A DNA stretch of 48,381 bases. It comes from Alphaproteobacteria bacterium (lineage in GTDB: Bacteria > Pseudomonadota > Alphaproteobacteria > Rs-D84). The notes beneath the pieces were generated by a model that had not been told where the DNA came from, searched no databases, and saw only the letters and a list, made by a program, of their open reading frames with translations. Positions 41,586 to 48,381 of this stretch are shown piece after piece. Made by a program: the position numbers and the translations under genes. The first letter of the stretch is position 1. Every line of letters begins with the position of its first letter. Location: positions 1 to 48,381 of the forward strand of contig JAFUTJ010000008.1 of NCBI GenBank assembly GCA_017471445.1. The letters run 5' to 3'.

Positions 41586-42476
41586 TTAAATGCTGTCTGC
41601 GTTAATCCACCGGCCATTTTGTAACAATCCCGGTGCCATGCCTTCGTTCGCGCGCAGCGAATCAATCACACGACGTGCATTGGATGCATCCAGGTTAATT
41701 ATACGCACCTTGTACATATCACCTTCGCGAACAACGGTCGCATTACCATATTGGCGCATTTTTGATACCAATGAATTCGCACTATCTTCGGCATAGAATG
41801 CCGCAACCTGAACACTGTAATCACCACCGACCGATGTCGTAACCGGCGTTGGTTCCGGCGCAGGCGCATACGTTACCGCGGGCGTTTCATCCACAGACGG
41901 CTGAACCGGTACCGTACCCATTGTCGCATTTTTCACCGCAATAGACTGGTCGCGCAGAACCTGAACCTGAACCTTGGATTGACCATTAATGCCAATTGCC
42001 CGCGCCGCCGCGGGTGACAAATCCATAATACGCGTATTTACAAAAGGCCCACGATTATTTACACGAACAACCGCAGATTGCCCATTGTCCAGATTTGTAA
42101 CCCGCGCAATTGTGGGTAATGGTAATGTCTTGCTGGTTGCGACCATTTGATTAACATCAAACGTTTCGCCGTTACTGGTCTTGGTACCATTCAGTTCGGT
42201 CGGAATTATACCCGCAACGCCGGTTTGATTATAAGACAAATCTTCCATTGGGATGTATTGAACATCTTCGACTTTGTACGCACTGCCGATATAATACTTT
42301 GGTGCCGCCGCCATCAGGTACGCGTCATTTAACACCGCGCCGCCATTATCGGTCGTAACAAGTGTTTCTTCGCCAAAACCGTCGGTGCCATAGCCCGCAT
42401 TGGTTGTGGTGTTTGTGCCCTGTTGACAACCGGCCAAGACCGCCGTCAAAACCGCCAATGAAACAATTTTTTTCAT
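41586..42476 (-). CDS. rlpA: RlpA-like lipoprotein with SPOR domain, active site altered
   Basis: 296 residues. Lipobox VLAGC. RlpA double-psi barrel (about 85-185), then a Pro/Thr linker and a C-terminal SPOR domain (GGDYSVQVAAFYAEDSANSL ... MYKVRI) that binds denuded glycan at the septum. RlpA enzymes cut naked glycan using Glu, His and Asp. Here the Glu is kept (SNGETFD), but the His (usual AAHKTLPLP) is Ser in VATSKTLPLP and the Asp (usual RVNDRGPF) is Asn in RVNNRGPF. So it probably binds but does not cut. Separate unit upstream of murJ in map order. Confidence 0.88.
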   Translation of the reverse strand: MKKIVSLAVLTAVLAGCQQGTNTTTNAGYGTDGFGEETLVTTDNGGAVLNDAYLMAAAPKYYIGSAYKVEDVQYIPMEDLSYNQTGVAGIIPTELNGTKTSNGETFDVNQMVATSKTLPLPTIARVTNLDNGQSAVVRVNNRGPFVNTRIMDLSPAAARAIGINGQSKVQVQVLRDQSIAVKNATMGTVPVQPSVDETPAVTYAPAPEPTPVTTSVGGDYSVQVAAFYAEDSANSLVSKMRQYGNATVVREGDMYKVRIINLDASNARRVIDSLRANEGMAPGLLQNGRWINADSI

Positions 42477-42541
42477 GATTTATGACTCCTTACATTCCTT
42501 CATGTAACACATACTATCATAAAAAAAGGCCTGTTTCAACT

Positions 42542-44008
42542 TTATTTTAATATTTTGCAATCCATGAAATACGCAATGGGCAAATACAGAACCGCATACC
42601 CGCAAATTGCCGCGCCCATGATAAAGATTGACGAAACATTTATCAAACTTAACATCCACCCAAGCGCGGCCGCAACAATTGCAAACGCAATGCATGCGCG
42701 AATTGTGCGCCAATCAAACTGAATCAACCCGCGCCGCCGGCACGCCCGCCCCAACAGGTAATTTTTAAGATAACCACTGGCCACCACACCAATCGGTATG
42801 GCCAGGTAACCAACAAACGGGAACGCCACCAAATATATAACCGATGCCACCCCCAGGGAAATCATACTGGTTTCAACGGGCGTTTTCACATCTTGGGTTG
42901 CGTATAATGTCTTGCTATAAATCTGGCTGACCAGCATGGCGGGCAAAACAAACGCTTGAATCATTATTGCAATGGCGACGGCACGCGTTGACGTATGCGT
43001 CCACGCACCATATTCGAACAGGTATTGTATTATCGGTTCTGCCAACACAACCAGTCCGACAACACATGGTAATATTAACATTAACCCGCGACGCATTGCC
43101 GAATTTTGTTGAATATAAACACTGCGCATATTTTTTGCCGCAATTGCATTTGATAACGACGATATCAGTACCGTTCCAGCCGCCAAACCAATCATCGCGA
43201 ACGGCAATTGAACAATCCGGTCAGAATAATACAGCCACGAAACCGCACCACTTTGGAAACTGGCCACCAAGGTACCAATAATTATTGTAATTTGATAAAA
43301 ACCATTTCCGACAATACTGATTCCCAATTTCTTGAAAATATCTTTCATTTCGGCGTTCCAGTGCGGTCGCACAATACGCAATCCGAAATGTCGCCGCCGT
43401 ATTCGCCACAACAAAACCCCAAACTGAATCACGCCAGATAAAACAACCGTTATCGCCATGATATACAGCATACAGGTCGGCGCCCACACAATCGCCACCA
43501 ACATCGCAAATATCAACATAATATTCAACAACACCGGCATAAACGCGGCCAGTAAAAATCGCGAAAACGCATTTAATATTGCCGATAAAAACGCCGAACC
43601 ACACACAAATATCACGTATAAGAACATTATGCGCGCAATTTTAACGGTTAAATCCATCTTGCCCGGGTCGGCATCAAAACCCGGTGCCAATGCCCAAACC
43701 ACGATTGGCATAAATACTTCGAACACAATTGTTATAATTAACAATATGCACATCAGCCATGAAAACACATTTTTTGCAAACGATTCATCATGTTTTTTGG
43801 CGGCAAACATCGGAATAAATATTGCCGATAATGCCCCCTCGCCCAGTAAATCGCGGAATAAATTCGGTAACTTGAACGCGGCCAAAAACACATCAGACAA
43901 CCGCCCGGCCCCCAAACCACGTGCGATTAACATATCGCGAACGAAACCAAAAACGCGGCTGATGCCGGTCATAATGCCAACGCCGAAAATATTCCTGCCC
44001 AGTTTCAT
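42542..44008 (-). CDS. murJ: Lipid II flippase MurJ
   Basis: 488 residues, about 13-14 TM segments, MOP superfamily. Flips lipid II across the inner membrane. Marks: ISRVFGFVRDMLIARGLGAG, ADVFLAAFKLPN-like SDVFLAAFKLPNLFRDLLGEGAL, and AFVLPAMLVSQIYSKTLYATQD (usual GLPAF...V..AR.FYA..DT). Start at 44008 follows GAGGACGTGTAACC. It is divergent from bamD. Confidence 0.95.
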   Translation of the reverse strand: MKLGRNIFGVGIMTGISRVFGFVRDMLIARGLGAGRLSDVFLAAFKLPNLFRDLLGEGALSAIFIPMFAAKKHDESFAKNVFSWLMCILLIITIVFEVFMPIVVWALAPGFDADPGKMDLTVKIARIMFLYVIFVCGSAFLSAILNAFSRFLLAAFMPVLLNIMLIFAMLVAIVWAPTCMLYIMAITVVLSGVIQFGVLLWRIRRRHFGLRIVRPHWNAEMKDIFKKLGISIVGNGFYQITIIIGTLVASFQSGAVSWLYYSDRIVQLPFAMIGLAAGTVLISSLSNAIAAKNMRSVYIQQNSAMRRGLMLILPCVVGLVVLAEPIIQYLFEYGAWTHTSTRAVAIAIMIQAFVLPAMLVSQIYSKTLYATQDVKTPVETSMISLGVASVIYLVAFPFVGYLAIPIGVVASGYLKNYLLGRACRRRGLIQFDWRTIRACIAFAIVAAALGWMLSLINVSSIFIMGAAICGYAVLYLPIAYFMDCKILK

Positions 44009-44090
44009 GGTTACACGTCCTCTGTTGAAAAAATATCTTTTATTTTTATTTGGTTGCAATTATACTGCGAATACCAAAGGAAATTCAAGT

Positions 44091-44813
44091 ATGAAAAAGT
44101 CACTGTTTTTATGTGCAATGTGCGCCACACTGGTGGCGTGCCAGTCGTCTGATACAAAAATCACACCACAACGCCCAATTGGTGAAATTTACGAAAGTGC
44201 GTACCGCGAATTTAATCGCGAAAACTATGACCGCGCCGCATCCGAATTCTTGGACGCAGAAAGCCAGCATCCATCGCACCCATACGCGGCCGATGCATTG
44301 GTTATGGCGGCGTATTCGCATTATATGGACGATGACTTTGCCGGGGCAATATTGGCGGCCGACCGGTTTATGCGTTTTCACCCGGGCCACCCAGATGTCG
44401 CATACGTATTATACCTGCGCGGCATGTGCTATTACCGCCAGGTCAGCGATGTTCGCCGCGAACCGGGTATGTCGGCATATGCCCTGCAACAGTTTCAGCA
44501 ATTGGTCAATCGTTTCCCAAATTCACCGTACGCCGACAACGCGCGTAATAAAATCACAATCTTAAAGAATTATATCGCGGGCAAGGTTATGTATTCCGCC
44601 CGCAATGAAATGCGCCGCCAAAATTGGCCCAGTGCAATATCGCACCTGCAATCAATCGTTACCGGTGCCCAAGAAACCGTCATGACGCCCGAGGCGTTAT
44701 ATCGCCTGACCGAATGTTATACGGCAATCGGATTGCCGCATCAGGCGGCGGGTTATGCCGAAATGTTGCGCACAAATTTCCCAGATAATGAATGGACAAA
44801 ACGGTTAAAGTAA
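44091..44813 (+). CDS. bamD: Outer-membrane assembly lipoprotein BamD
   Basis: 240 residues. Lipobox LVAC; TPR repeats: AYREFNRENYDRAASEFLDAESQHPSHPYA (start), DDFAGAILAADRFMRFHPGHPDV, and QQFQQLVNRFPNSPYADNA, typical of BamD/YfiO. Works with BamA (27-29 kb). AAAGGAAATTCAAGT precedes the ATG. A long open frame upstream is only the antisense of murJ. Confidence 0.93.
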   Translation: MKKSLFLCAMCATLVACQSSDTKITPQRPIGEIYESAYREFNRENYDRAASEFLDAESQHPSHPYAADALVMAAYSHYMDDDFAGAILAADRFMRFHPGHPDVAYVLYLRGMCYYRQVSDVRREPGMSAYALQQFQQLVNRFPNSPYADNARNKITILKNYIAGKVMYSARNEMRRQNWPSAISHLQSIVTGAQETVMTPEALYRLTECYTAIGLPHQAAGYAEMLRTNFPDNEWTKRLK

Positions 44814-44814
44814 T

Positions 44815-44845
44815 AAAACGCGCAAAACTGCGCGTTTTATTTTTA
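44815..44845. terminator. Terminator between bamD and rpmG
   Basis: AAAACGCGCA/TGCGCGTTTT with AAAC loop (44815-44838) followed by ATTTTTA on the plus strand; U-rich on the other side too. Confidence 0.8.
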
Positions 44846-44920
44846 TCGCACCACACACAATGCAAAAAAAGAACGCCCCGTAAAAAGTGGAGAGAACAGG
44901 ACGCGCCGTACAAAGCGTGT

Positions 44921-45100
44921 TTAGTGCGAAACTTTTTCTTCTGTAAACACTTCGTGTTTGCGGGTTTTCGGGTCATACTTACGCATTTTCATCTTGCCCG
45001 CTGTATTTTCAGATTTCAGATTCTTGGTGGTTATATAAAAGCTGCCTGTTTCTTTGTTACGCAGCTGAATAACAACTTTATTACCTTTTTTAGATGCCAT
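44921..45100 (-). CDS. rpmG: 50S ribosomal protein L33
   Basis: 59 residues, too short for many ORF scans. MASKKGNKVVIQLRNKETG, SFYITTKNLK, then KMKMRKYDPKTRKHEVF and the end TEEKVSH. This is the Cys-free (zinc-independent) form. AAAGGGCAAAATAAA precedes the ATG. A stand-alone gene, no rpmB partner. Confidence 0.95.
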   Translation of the reverse strand: MASKKGNKVVIQLRNKETGSFYITTKNLKSENTAGKMKMRKYDPKTRKHEVFTEEKVSH

Positions 45101-45190
45101 TTTATTTTGCCCTTTATTATTATGCGACGAATTTTATGATAAAAATTACTGGAAATCAAGTGTTTTTTATCATAACATGTACACATATAT

Positions 45191-45275
45191 GGGCGTATGG
45201 CGAAATTGGCAGACGCGCTGGATTTAGGTTCCAGTGGGGCAACCCATCAGAGTTCAAGTCTCTGTACGCCCACCA
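45191..45275 (+). tRNA. tRNA-Leu(TAG)
   Basis: 85-nt class II tRNA with encoded CCA. GGGCGTA pairs with TACGCCC; loop TTTAGGT region carries anticodon TAG (reads CUA/CUG); variable arm TGGGGCAACCCA; T arm AGAGTTCAAGTCTCT. Confidence 0.95.
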
Positions 45276-45285
45276 AATATAAAAA

Positions 45286-45312
45286 TCCCCGCATATTGCG
45301 GGGACTTATTTT
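45286..45312. terminator. Terminator after tRNA-Leu
   Basis: TCCCCGC/GCGGGGA (45286-45304) then CTTATTTT on the plus strand; five U on the minus strand also serve the small lipoprotein gene. Confidence 0.75.
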
Positions 45313-45338
45313 GTACAATTTCAATTGATTGTTTTTAA

Positions 45339-45488
45339 TTAGCAACCACCGGTCGCATTGCCAATCAATTTAGAAATTGAAATATCTTTGTGCAGCAAGA
45401 AATCATATTCACAGTTGCCTGACTTGTATGACCCGGTGCAGGCCGCCAATGTCAAAACCGCAAACAATGCCAACATTACTTTTTTCAT
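45339..45488 (-). CDS. Very small lipoprotein
   Basis: 49 residues. Signal peptide KKVMLALFAVLTLAAC with lipobox, mature part of 33 residues with two more Cys (SGNCEYDF; ATGGC at the very end) likely disulphide-linked. AAGGAGAACCAT precedes the ATG. Its promoter is TTGAAA (complement of 45545-45550), 16-bp spacer, TACAAT (complement of 45523-45528). Not recognised. Lies between tRNA-Leu and Cys-rich gene 4. Confidence 0.75.
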   Translation of the reverse strand: MKKVMLALFAVLTLAACTGSYKSGNCEYDFLLHKDISISKLIGNATGGC

Positions 45489-45627
45489 ATGGTTCTCCTT
45501 TCTGTTGAAAAAGTACGAATGTATTGTATCAACATATTCCCATTTTTCAAGTTTTATTTCCGGTTCAATGAATGTTATCAGATGTGCTGCTGTTGATTTA
45601 GATGTTTCATAACGACCAATGACGGAA

Positions 45628-46674
45628 CTAATTCACCGGGACCAATTTACCGCCCTGCCCTTTTTCTGCACTAATCCAACACGTTGCGCCACCGCGTGGT
45701 ACGGCCATGGCGTATTTGGTATGCTTTTCGGCGTATATGTTTATACCGTTCATTGCGGTTTCACCAATCCGGCATAACGGTAAACACCGGTCGTCGGATG
45801 TATGACCGAATCCATCATCACATTCCCATTCACAATTTGGTGTGCCATCGGTTGTATTTGCGGCGGTATAGTGTGCATTTGCCGGCGCGTTTGTGCATGG
45901 CATGCAATCTGATGCCGCGGCGGCGGTGTCCGTTGCCGTATATGTGCCCGCCGGGCATGCGGTATGTTCAACATCATTTGCACCAACATAAAAACCGAAA
46001 CCTGCCGCAATACAAATATCATGCGCCAATAACAGGTTTAAGTTCGCAAACTGAATATTCCAAGATGTTGGTTGTTTGCCCGTTACATTTGCATAATAGC
46101 CCGCATCACACTTGGTTAAATTATATTTGTACTGGCAATTGGTACCGCCAATATATTCCCCATTTAACACACCACAGTTATATGTTGTTATTCCGTGCGC
46201 AATCGGGACATCTGCAAATGTGGCACGGCAATATTTTGCCGCGGTAATAACATCAATGCTTGTATTAATGTAATATTGCTGAAAATAAATATAGTGTGGA
46301 TTAGATGTTGTAACAATTGGACATAGGTGCCGCGTATCATCGCCAGGGCAATAAAAATTGTAATTCTGTGATATATCGGCCCCTTCTGTGGTTGCGATTT
46401 TACGTGTACATGTAACACATATGTTATTTTCGTCCAGGTATTCACCAACCGCACACGTTGCGGCGTGGGCATTGGTGAAAATGCACATGCCAAACACCAC
46501 ACCCCATGCACAAAAAAACCACCGTTTTTTTGTGCACGGGCAAAGGATGATAAAATGGCGGATTTCTGGGGTTTTATAAAAACAATTTGTGTACCAAAAA
46601 AACGGTGGTTTTTTGGTGCACGGCTTATTTCCCTGTACGCCGTATATTATACCGCATTCACGCGTTTTTGGCAA
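45628..46674 (-). CDS. Cys-rich secreted protein, family member 4
   Basis: Largest seen member. Mature N-terminus CAVGEYLDENNICVTC, a longer insert, then FYCPGDDTRHLC; a middle with GFYVGANDVEHTACPAGTYT, like an ephrin-receptor-type Cys repeat; conserved end CEWECDDGFGHTSDDRC to KLVPVN. Signal peptide KKRWFFCAWGVVFGMCIFTNAHA. The right-hand coordinate is a TTG inside the -35 box and marks only the open frame; the leader has no in-frame ATG, GTG or TTG before the hydrophobic core, and an ATC at 46551 region replaces the ATT of the other copies. Confidence 0.8.
   Translation of the reverse strand: MPKTRECGIIYGVQGNKPCTKKPPFFWYTNCFYKTPEIRHFIILCPCTKKRWFFCAWGVVFGMCIFTNAHAATCAVGEYLDENNICVTCTRKIATTEGADISQNYNFYCPGDDTRHLCPIVTTSNPHYIYFQQYYINTSIDVITAAKYCRATFADVPIAHGITTYNCGVLNGEYIGGTNCQYKYNLTKCDAGYYANVTGKQPTSWNIQFANLNLLLAHDICIAAGFGFYVGANDVEHTACPAGTYTATDTAAAASDCMPCTNAPANAHYTAANTTDGTPNCEWECDDGFGHTSDDRCLPLCRIGETAMNGINIYAEKHTKYAMAVPRGGATCWISAEKGQGGKLVPVN
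46507..46674 (-). promoter_or_regulatory. Promoter/double-hairpin leader cassette, copy 4
   Basis: -35 TTGCCA (complement of 46669-46674), 17-bp spacer, -10 TATAAT (complement of 46646-46651). Arms at 46621-46589 (loop CCACCG, one stem mismatch) and 46535-46507 (loop CGGTGG). The plus-strand frame here is longer (58 codons, 46555-46731) because it runs on into the next terminator and the DUF378 3' end. Confidence 0.8.
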
Positions 46675-46684
46675 TATGTTTTTA

Positions 46685-46709
46685 TAAAAAAATCCCCCAA
46701 ACGGGGGAT
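46685..46709 (-). terminator. Terminator of the DUF378 gene
   Basis: ATCCCCC/GGGGGAT with AAAC loop (46692-46709) followed by seven U on the minus strand. It separates the DUF378 gene from cassette copy 4. Confidence 0.85.
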
Positions 46710-46714
46710 GACTA

Positions 46715-46912
46715 TTATTTTATACGACTGATAAAGAACCATACAATCCACGTAACGGCGGCAATGCCAATCAAGGCATATATTATACGGCTTAGCCACC
46801 CGGCACCAAACAGTATATAGACCAAATTGATTCCAAACAGTCCGACCAGGCCCCAATTTATCGCACCGATAAATGTTAATGGTTTACATATGTAATTTAT
46901 TATTCCACGCAT
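46715..46912 (-). CDS. DUF378 (YuzA-like) membrane protein
   Basis: 65 residues, two TM segments (PLTFIGAINWGLVGLFGINLV and IIYALIGIAAVTWIVWFFI). The IGAINWGLVGLF stretch is the DUF378 signature. Function unknown. GGGGAAAACT precedes the ATG. Confidence 0.85.
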   Translation of the reverse strand: MRGIINYICKPLTFIGAINWGLVGLFGINLVYILFGAGWLSRIIYALIGIAAVTWIVWFFISRIK

Positions 46913-46989
46913 AGTTTTCCCCTTGTTGTTCGTTAATGGTTACAAATTCAATATAACACAAAAATTACCAACACGCACCAGGAACGATA

Positions 46990-47538
46990 TCACAATAACG
47001 CATTAATGGCTAAATCCACTTTTTCAATTGAATCTGTTGGTTCAAACCGCGCAACCGGACGCCCCGAACGGTCAATCAAAAATTTGGTAAAGTTCCATTT
47101 AATATCAGGATTTTTTTCATAATTTGCATCCATTGTGCGCAACATTTTATCCATCATTTGTGACATGTCATTTGACATATCAAACCCATTAAACGGTAAA
47201 TACAGTTTCAGATACCGGAATAAATCCGATTGATTATCGCCATTAACATCAATCTTGGTAAATTGTGGAAATGTTACACCGAAACGCGTGCTGCAAAACG
47301 TGGCAATTTCAGAATTTGTACCCGGCGCCTGGTGCCCAAATTGGTCACATGGGAAATCCAGAATTGCAAAACCGCGTGCGTGGTATTTTTCATACAAATC
47401 TTGTAAATTTTCGTATTGTGGCGTAAAACCGCATTCGGTTGCCGTATTTACAACCAAAATAACATCACCGCGATATGCGTCCATTTTCACCATTTCGCCA
47501 TTAATATCAATAACTGTGATATCGTATATACTATTCAT
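46990..47538 (-). CDS. Glutathione peroxidase-family thiol peroxidase
   Basis: 182 residues. Peroxidatic Cys in NTATECGFTPQY, the second block ILDFPCDQFGHQAPG (usual FPCNQFG) and WNFTKFLIDRSG with the Trp/Asn of the tetrad. Reduces peroxides, most likely with thioredoxin since bacterial members usually do. No signal peptide. Its start is 1 nt from the tcdA stop, so both are probably one transcript. Confidence 0.92.
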   Translation of the reverse strand: MNSIYDITVIDINGEMVKMDAYRGDVILVVNTATECGFTPQYENLQDLYEKYHARGFAILDFPCDQFGHQAPGTNSEIATFCSTRFGVTFPQFTKIDVNGDNQSDLFRYLKLYLPFNGFDMSNDMSQMMDKMLRTMDANYEKNPDIKWNFTKFLIDRSGRPVARFEPTDSIEKVDLAINALL

Positions 47539-47539
47539 A

Positions 47540-48223
47540 TTACCCCCCTTGGTTTATTACATGATTAATTACAAAGTTGGCCAATGTCAATCCAAATGCG
47601 CCGGTCACCGTTATTATTGAACCAAATTCTTTGCCCGGGGTCAATTGCGGAACCGGACGCTCAGGCGAATACACAACCGGAAAATCAGAAATCCCCAATC
47701 CACGAATCTGTTTACGCACCCGGGCGGCCAACGGGCACGCGTGCGTTTGTGAAATACGCGCAACCGTAATACCCGCCGGGTCGACCTTGCGCGCTGCGCC
47801 CATACTGGAAATAAATGGAATTTTGTTTTCATCGCACCATTTATACAGTGCGACTTTTGATTGGACGCTGTCAATTGCATCAATCACAAAATCCGGAATC
47901 GTACCGGGACGTGTCGCCGCATCAAAAAACATATTCATTGCAATAACATCAATATCTGGGTTTATATCACGAACACGGGCGACGGCAACATCCACCTTGG
48001 GCATACCGATTGTAGATTCCAACGCAAACAGTTGGCGATTTATATTTGTGCGTTCAACACTATCAAAATCAACCAAGACCAAATGGCCGACACCACTGCG
48101 CGCCAATGCCTCTATCGCGAAAGAGCCAACGGCACCACATCCAACGACCATAACCGTTGCATTTTGCAATTTTTGCACACCATCATCACCAATCAATAAA
48201 CGAATTCGGAACAATCGGTCCAT
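47540..48223 (-). CDS. tcdA: tRNA threonylcarbamoyladenosine dehydratase
   Basis: 227-residue E1/ThiF-like enzyme that uses ATP to cyclise t6A37 to ct6A. Marks: RLLIGDDGVQKLQNATVMVV, the ATP loop VVGCGAVGSFAIEALARSGVG, DFDSVERTNINRQLFA, and YSPERPVPQ near the C-terminus. With mtaB at 3.8 kb the window holds two t6A-modifying enzymes. The start at 48223 has GGGAAAATAATTAAT in front; an upstream in-frame ATG overlaps the tatD end. Confidence 0.92.
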   Translation of the reverse strand: MDRLFRIRLLIGDDGVQKLQNATVMVVGCGAVGSFAIEALARSGVGHLVLVDFDSVERTNINRQLFALESTIGMPKVDVAVARVRDINPDIDVIAMNMFFDAATRPGTIPDFVIDAIDSVQSKVALYKWCDENKIPFISSMGAARKVDPAGITVARISQTHACPLAARVRKQIRGLGISDFPVVYSPERPVPQLTPGKEFGSIITVTGAFGLTLANFVINHVINQGG

Positions 48224-48228
48224 ATTAA

Positions 48229-48381
48229 TTATTTTCCCAACATGCACATCGTATTTTCATACAGTATGCGCGCCATTTCATCATGTGGTGTACGACGAAT
48301 ATTTGCAACGCATTCTGATATTTTTGGTAAAATTTCCATTTGTGCATCATCGGTCTCGATTAATATACGCCCAACACCAAC
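48229..48381 (-). CDS. TatD-family hydrolase, C-terminal end (cut by window edge)
   Basis: The last 50 residues of a gene that enters from the right. RILIETDDAQ matches the LETD motif with the metal-binding Asp of TatD nucleases, and ISECVANIRRTPHDEMARILYENT matches their C-terminal helix (usual VA..I....EEVA..T..N). Ends 5 nt before tcdA, so same transcript. The rest is outside the window. Confidence 0.7.
   Translation of the reverse strand, partial: VGVGRILIETDDAQMEILPKISECVANIRRTPHDEMARILYENTMCMLGK

Noticed and set aside
43458..44090. Plus-strand extension of bamD to 43458
   Set aside because: Antisense of murJ; the lipoprotein signal and ribosome site place the bamD start at 44091.
45628..46674. 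IS element or transposon as explanation for the cassette copies
   Set aside because: No transposase, no target duplication; the same gene family always follows, so gene duplication with its promoter explains the repeats.
1..48381. CRISPR array
   Set aside because: The repeated cassette copies are 5-21 kb apart, each tied to a gene; no short regular repeat-spacer array is visible.

Overview
The window is gene-dense, moderately AT-rich chromosomal DNA of a Gram-negative bacterium, most likely an uncultured, probably host-associated alphaproteobacterium with a modest genome. Evidence for the cell type: outer-membrane assembly genes (bamA, bamD), lipoprotein signal peptides, rlpA, murJ, and the blocks frr-uppS-cdsA-rseP-bamA and rpsP-rimM-trmD-rplS. 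The lineage is my inference from gene content; no 16S rRNA is present. Nothing here looks like an integrated plasmid or an intact prophage.

Layout. 0-3.3 kb: a Cys-rich secreted protein, an MFS transporter and a phage-type lysozyme, the last two behind leaders that contain intrinsic terminators; then tRNA-Ser. 3.3-12.7 kb: rpoZ, mtaB, a LOG-family gene, a tilS-ftsH-hydrolase run, a GNAT gene, prmC and an M23 peptidase. 12.8-21.9 kb: tdk, htpX, a second M23 protein, smr, the rplS-trmD-orf-rimM-rpsP operon, tRNA-Gly, a LysM protein and a phosphofructokinase. 22-27 kb: a second Cys-rich gene, yraN, and a tightly overlapping cluster with a VirB7-like lipoprotein and two VirB8-like proteins. 27-36 kb: the bamA-rseP-cdsA-uppS-frr block, small membrane proteins and an alaS lacking the C-Ala domain. 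36-40 kb: HU, a DUF167/HIT pair, groESL and ogt. 40-48.4 kb: lipoproteins, two more Cys-rich genes, rlpA, murJ, bamD, rpmG, tRNA-Leu, a glutathione peroxidase, tcdA and the end of a tatD-family gene.

The most distinctive system is a dispersed family of Cys-rich secreted proteins (stops near 169, 21938, 40574 and 45628). They share an N-terminal Cys motif and a nearly identical C-terminal domain around an unrelated middle. Three of them, and an unseen gene just left of base 1, are preceded by the same roughly 165-bp cassette. It holds a consensus promoter followed by a leader RNA with two hairpins whose 6-nt loops (CCACCG and CGGTGG) are exactly complementary. The two hairpins can kiss, or open and pair as one long stem. 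The second hairpin also encodes the start of the signal peptide, and no ordinary start codon lies between the promoter and that segment.

Other recurring themes are envelope enzymes with altered catalytic residues (RlpA, one M23 protein, the FtsH pore loop), promoters very close to start codons (near-leaderless mRNAs), and structured leaders (MFS, lysozyme, HU).
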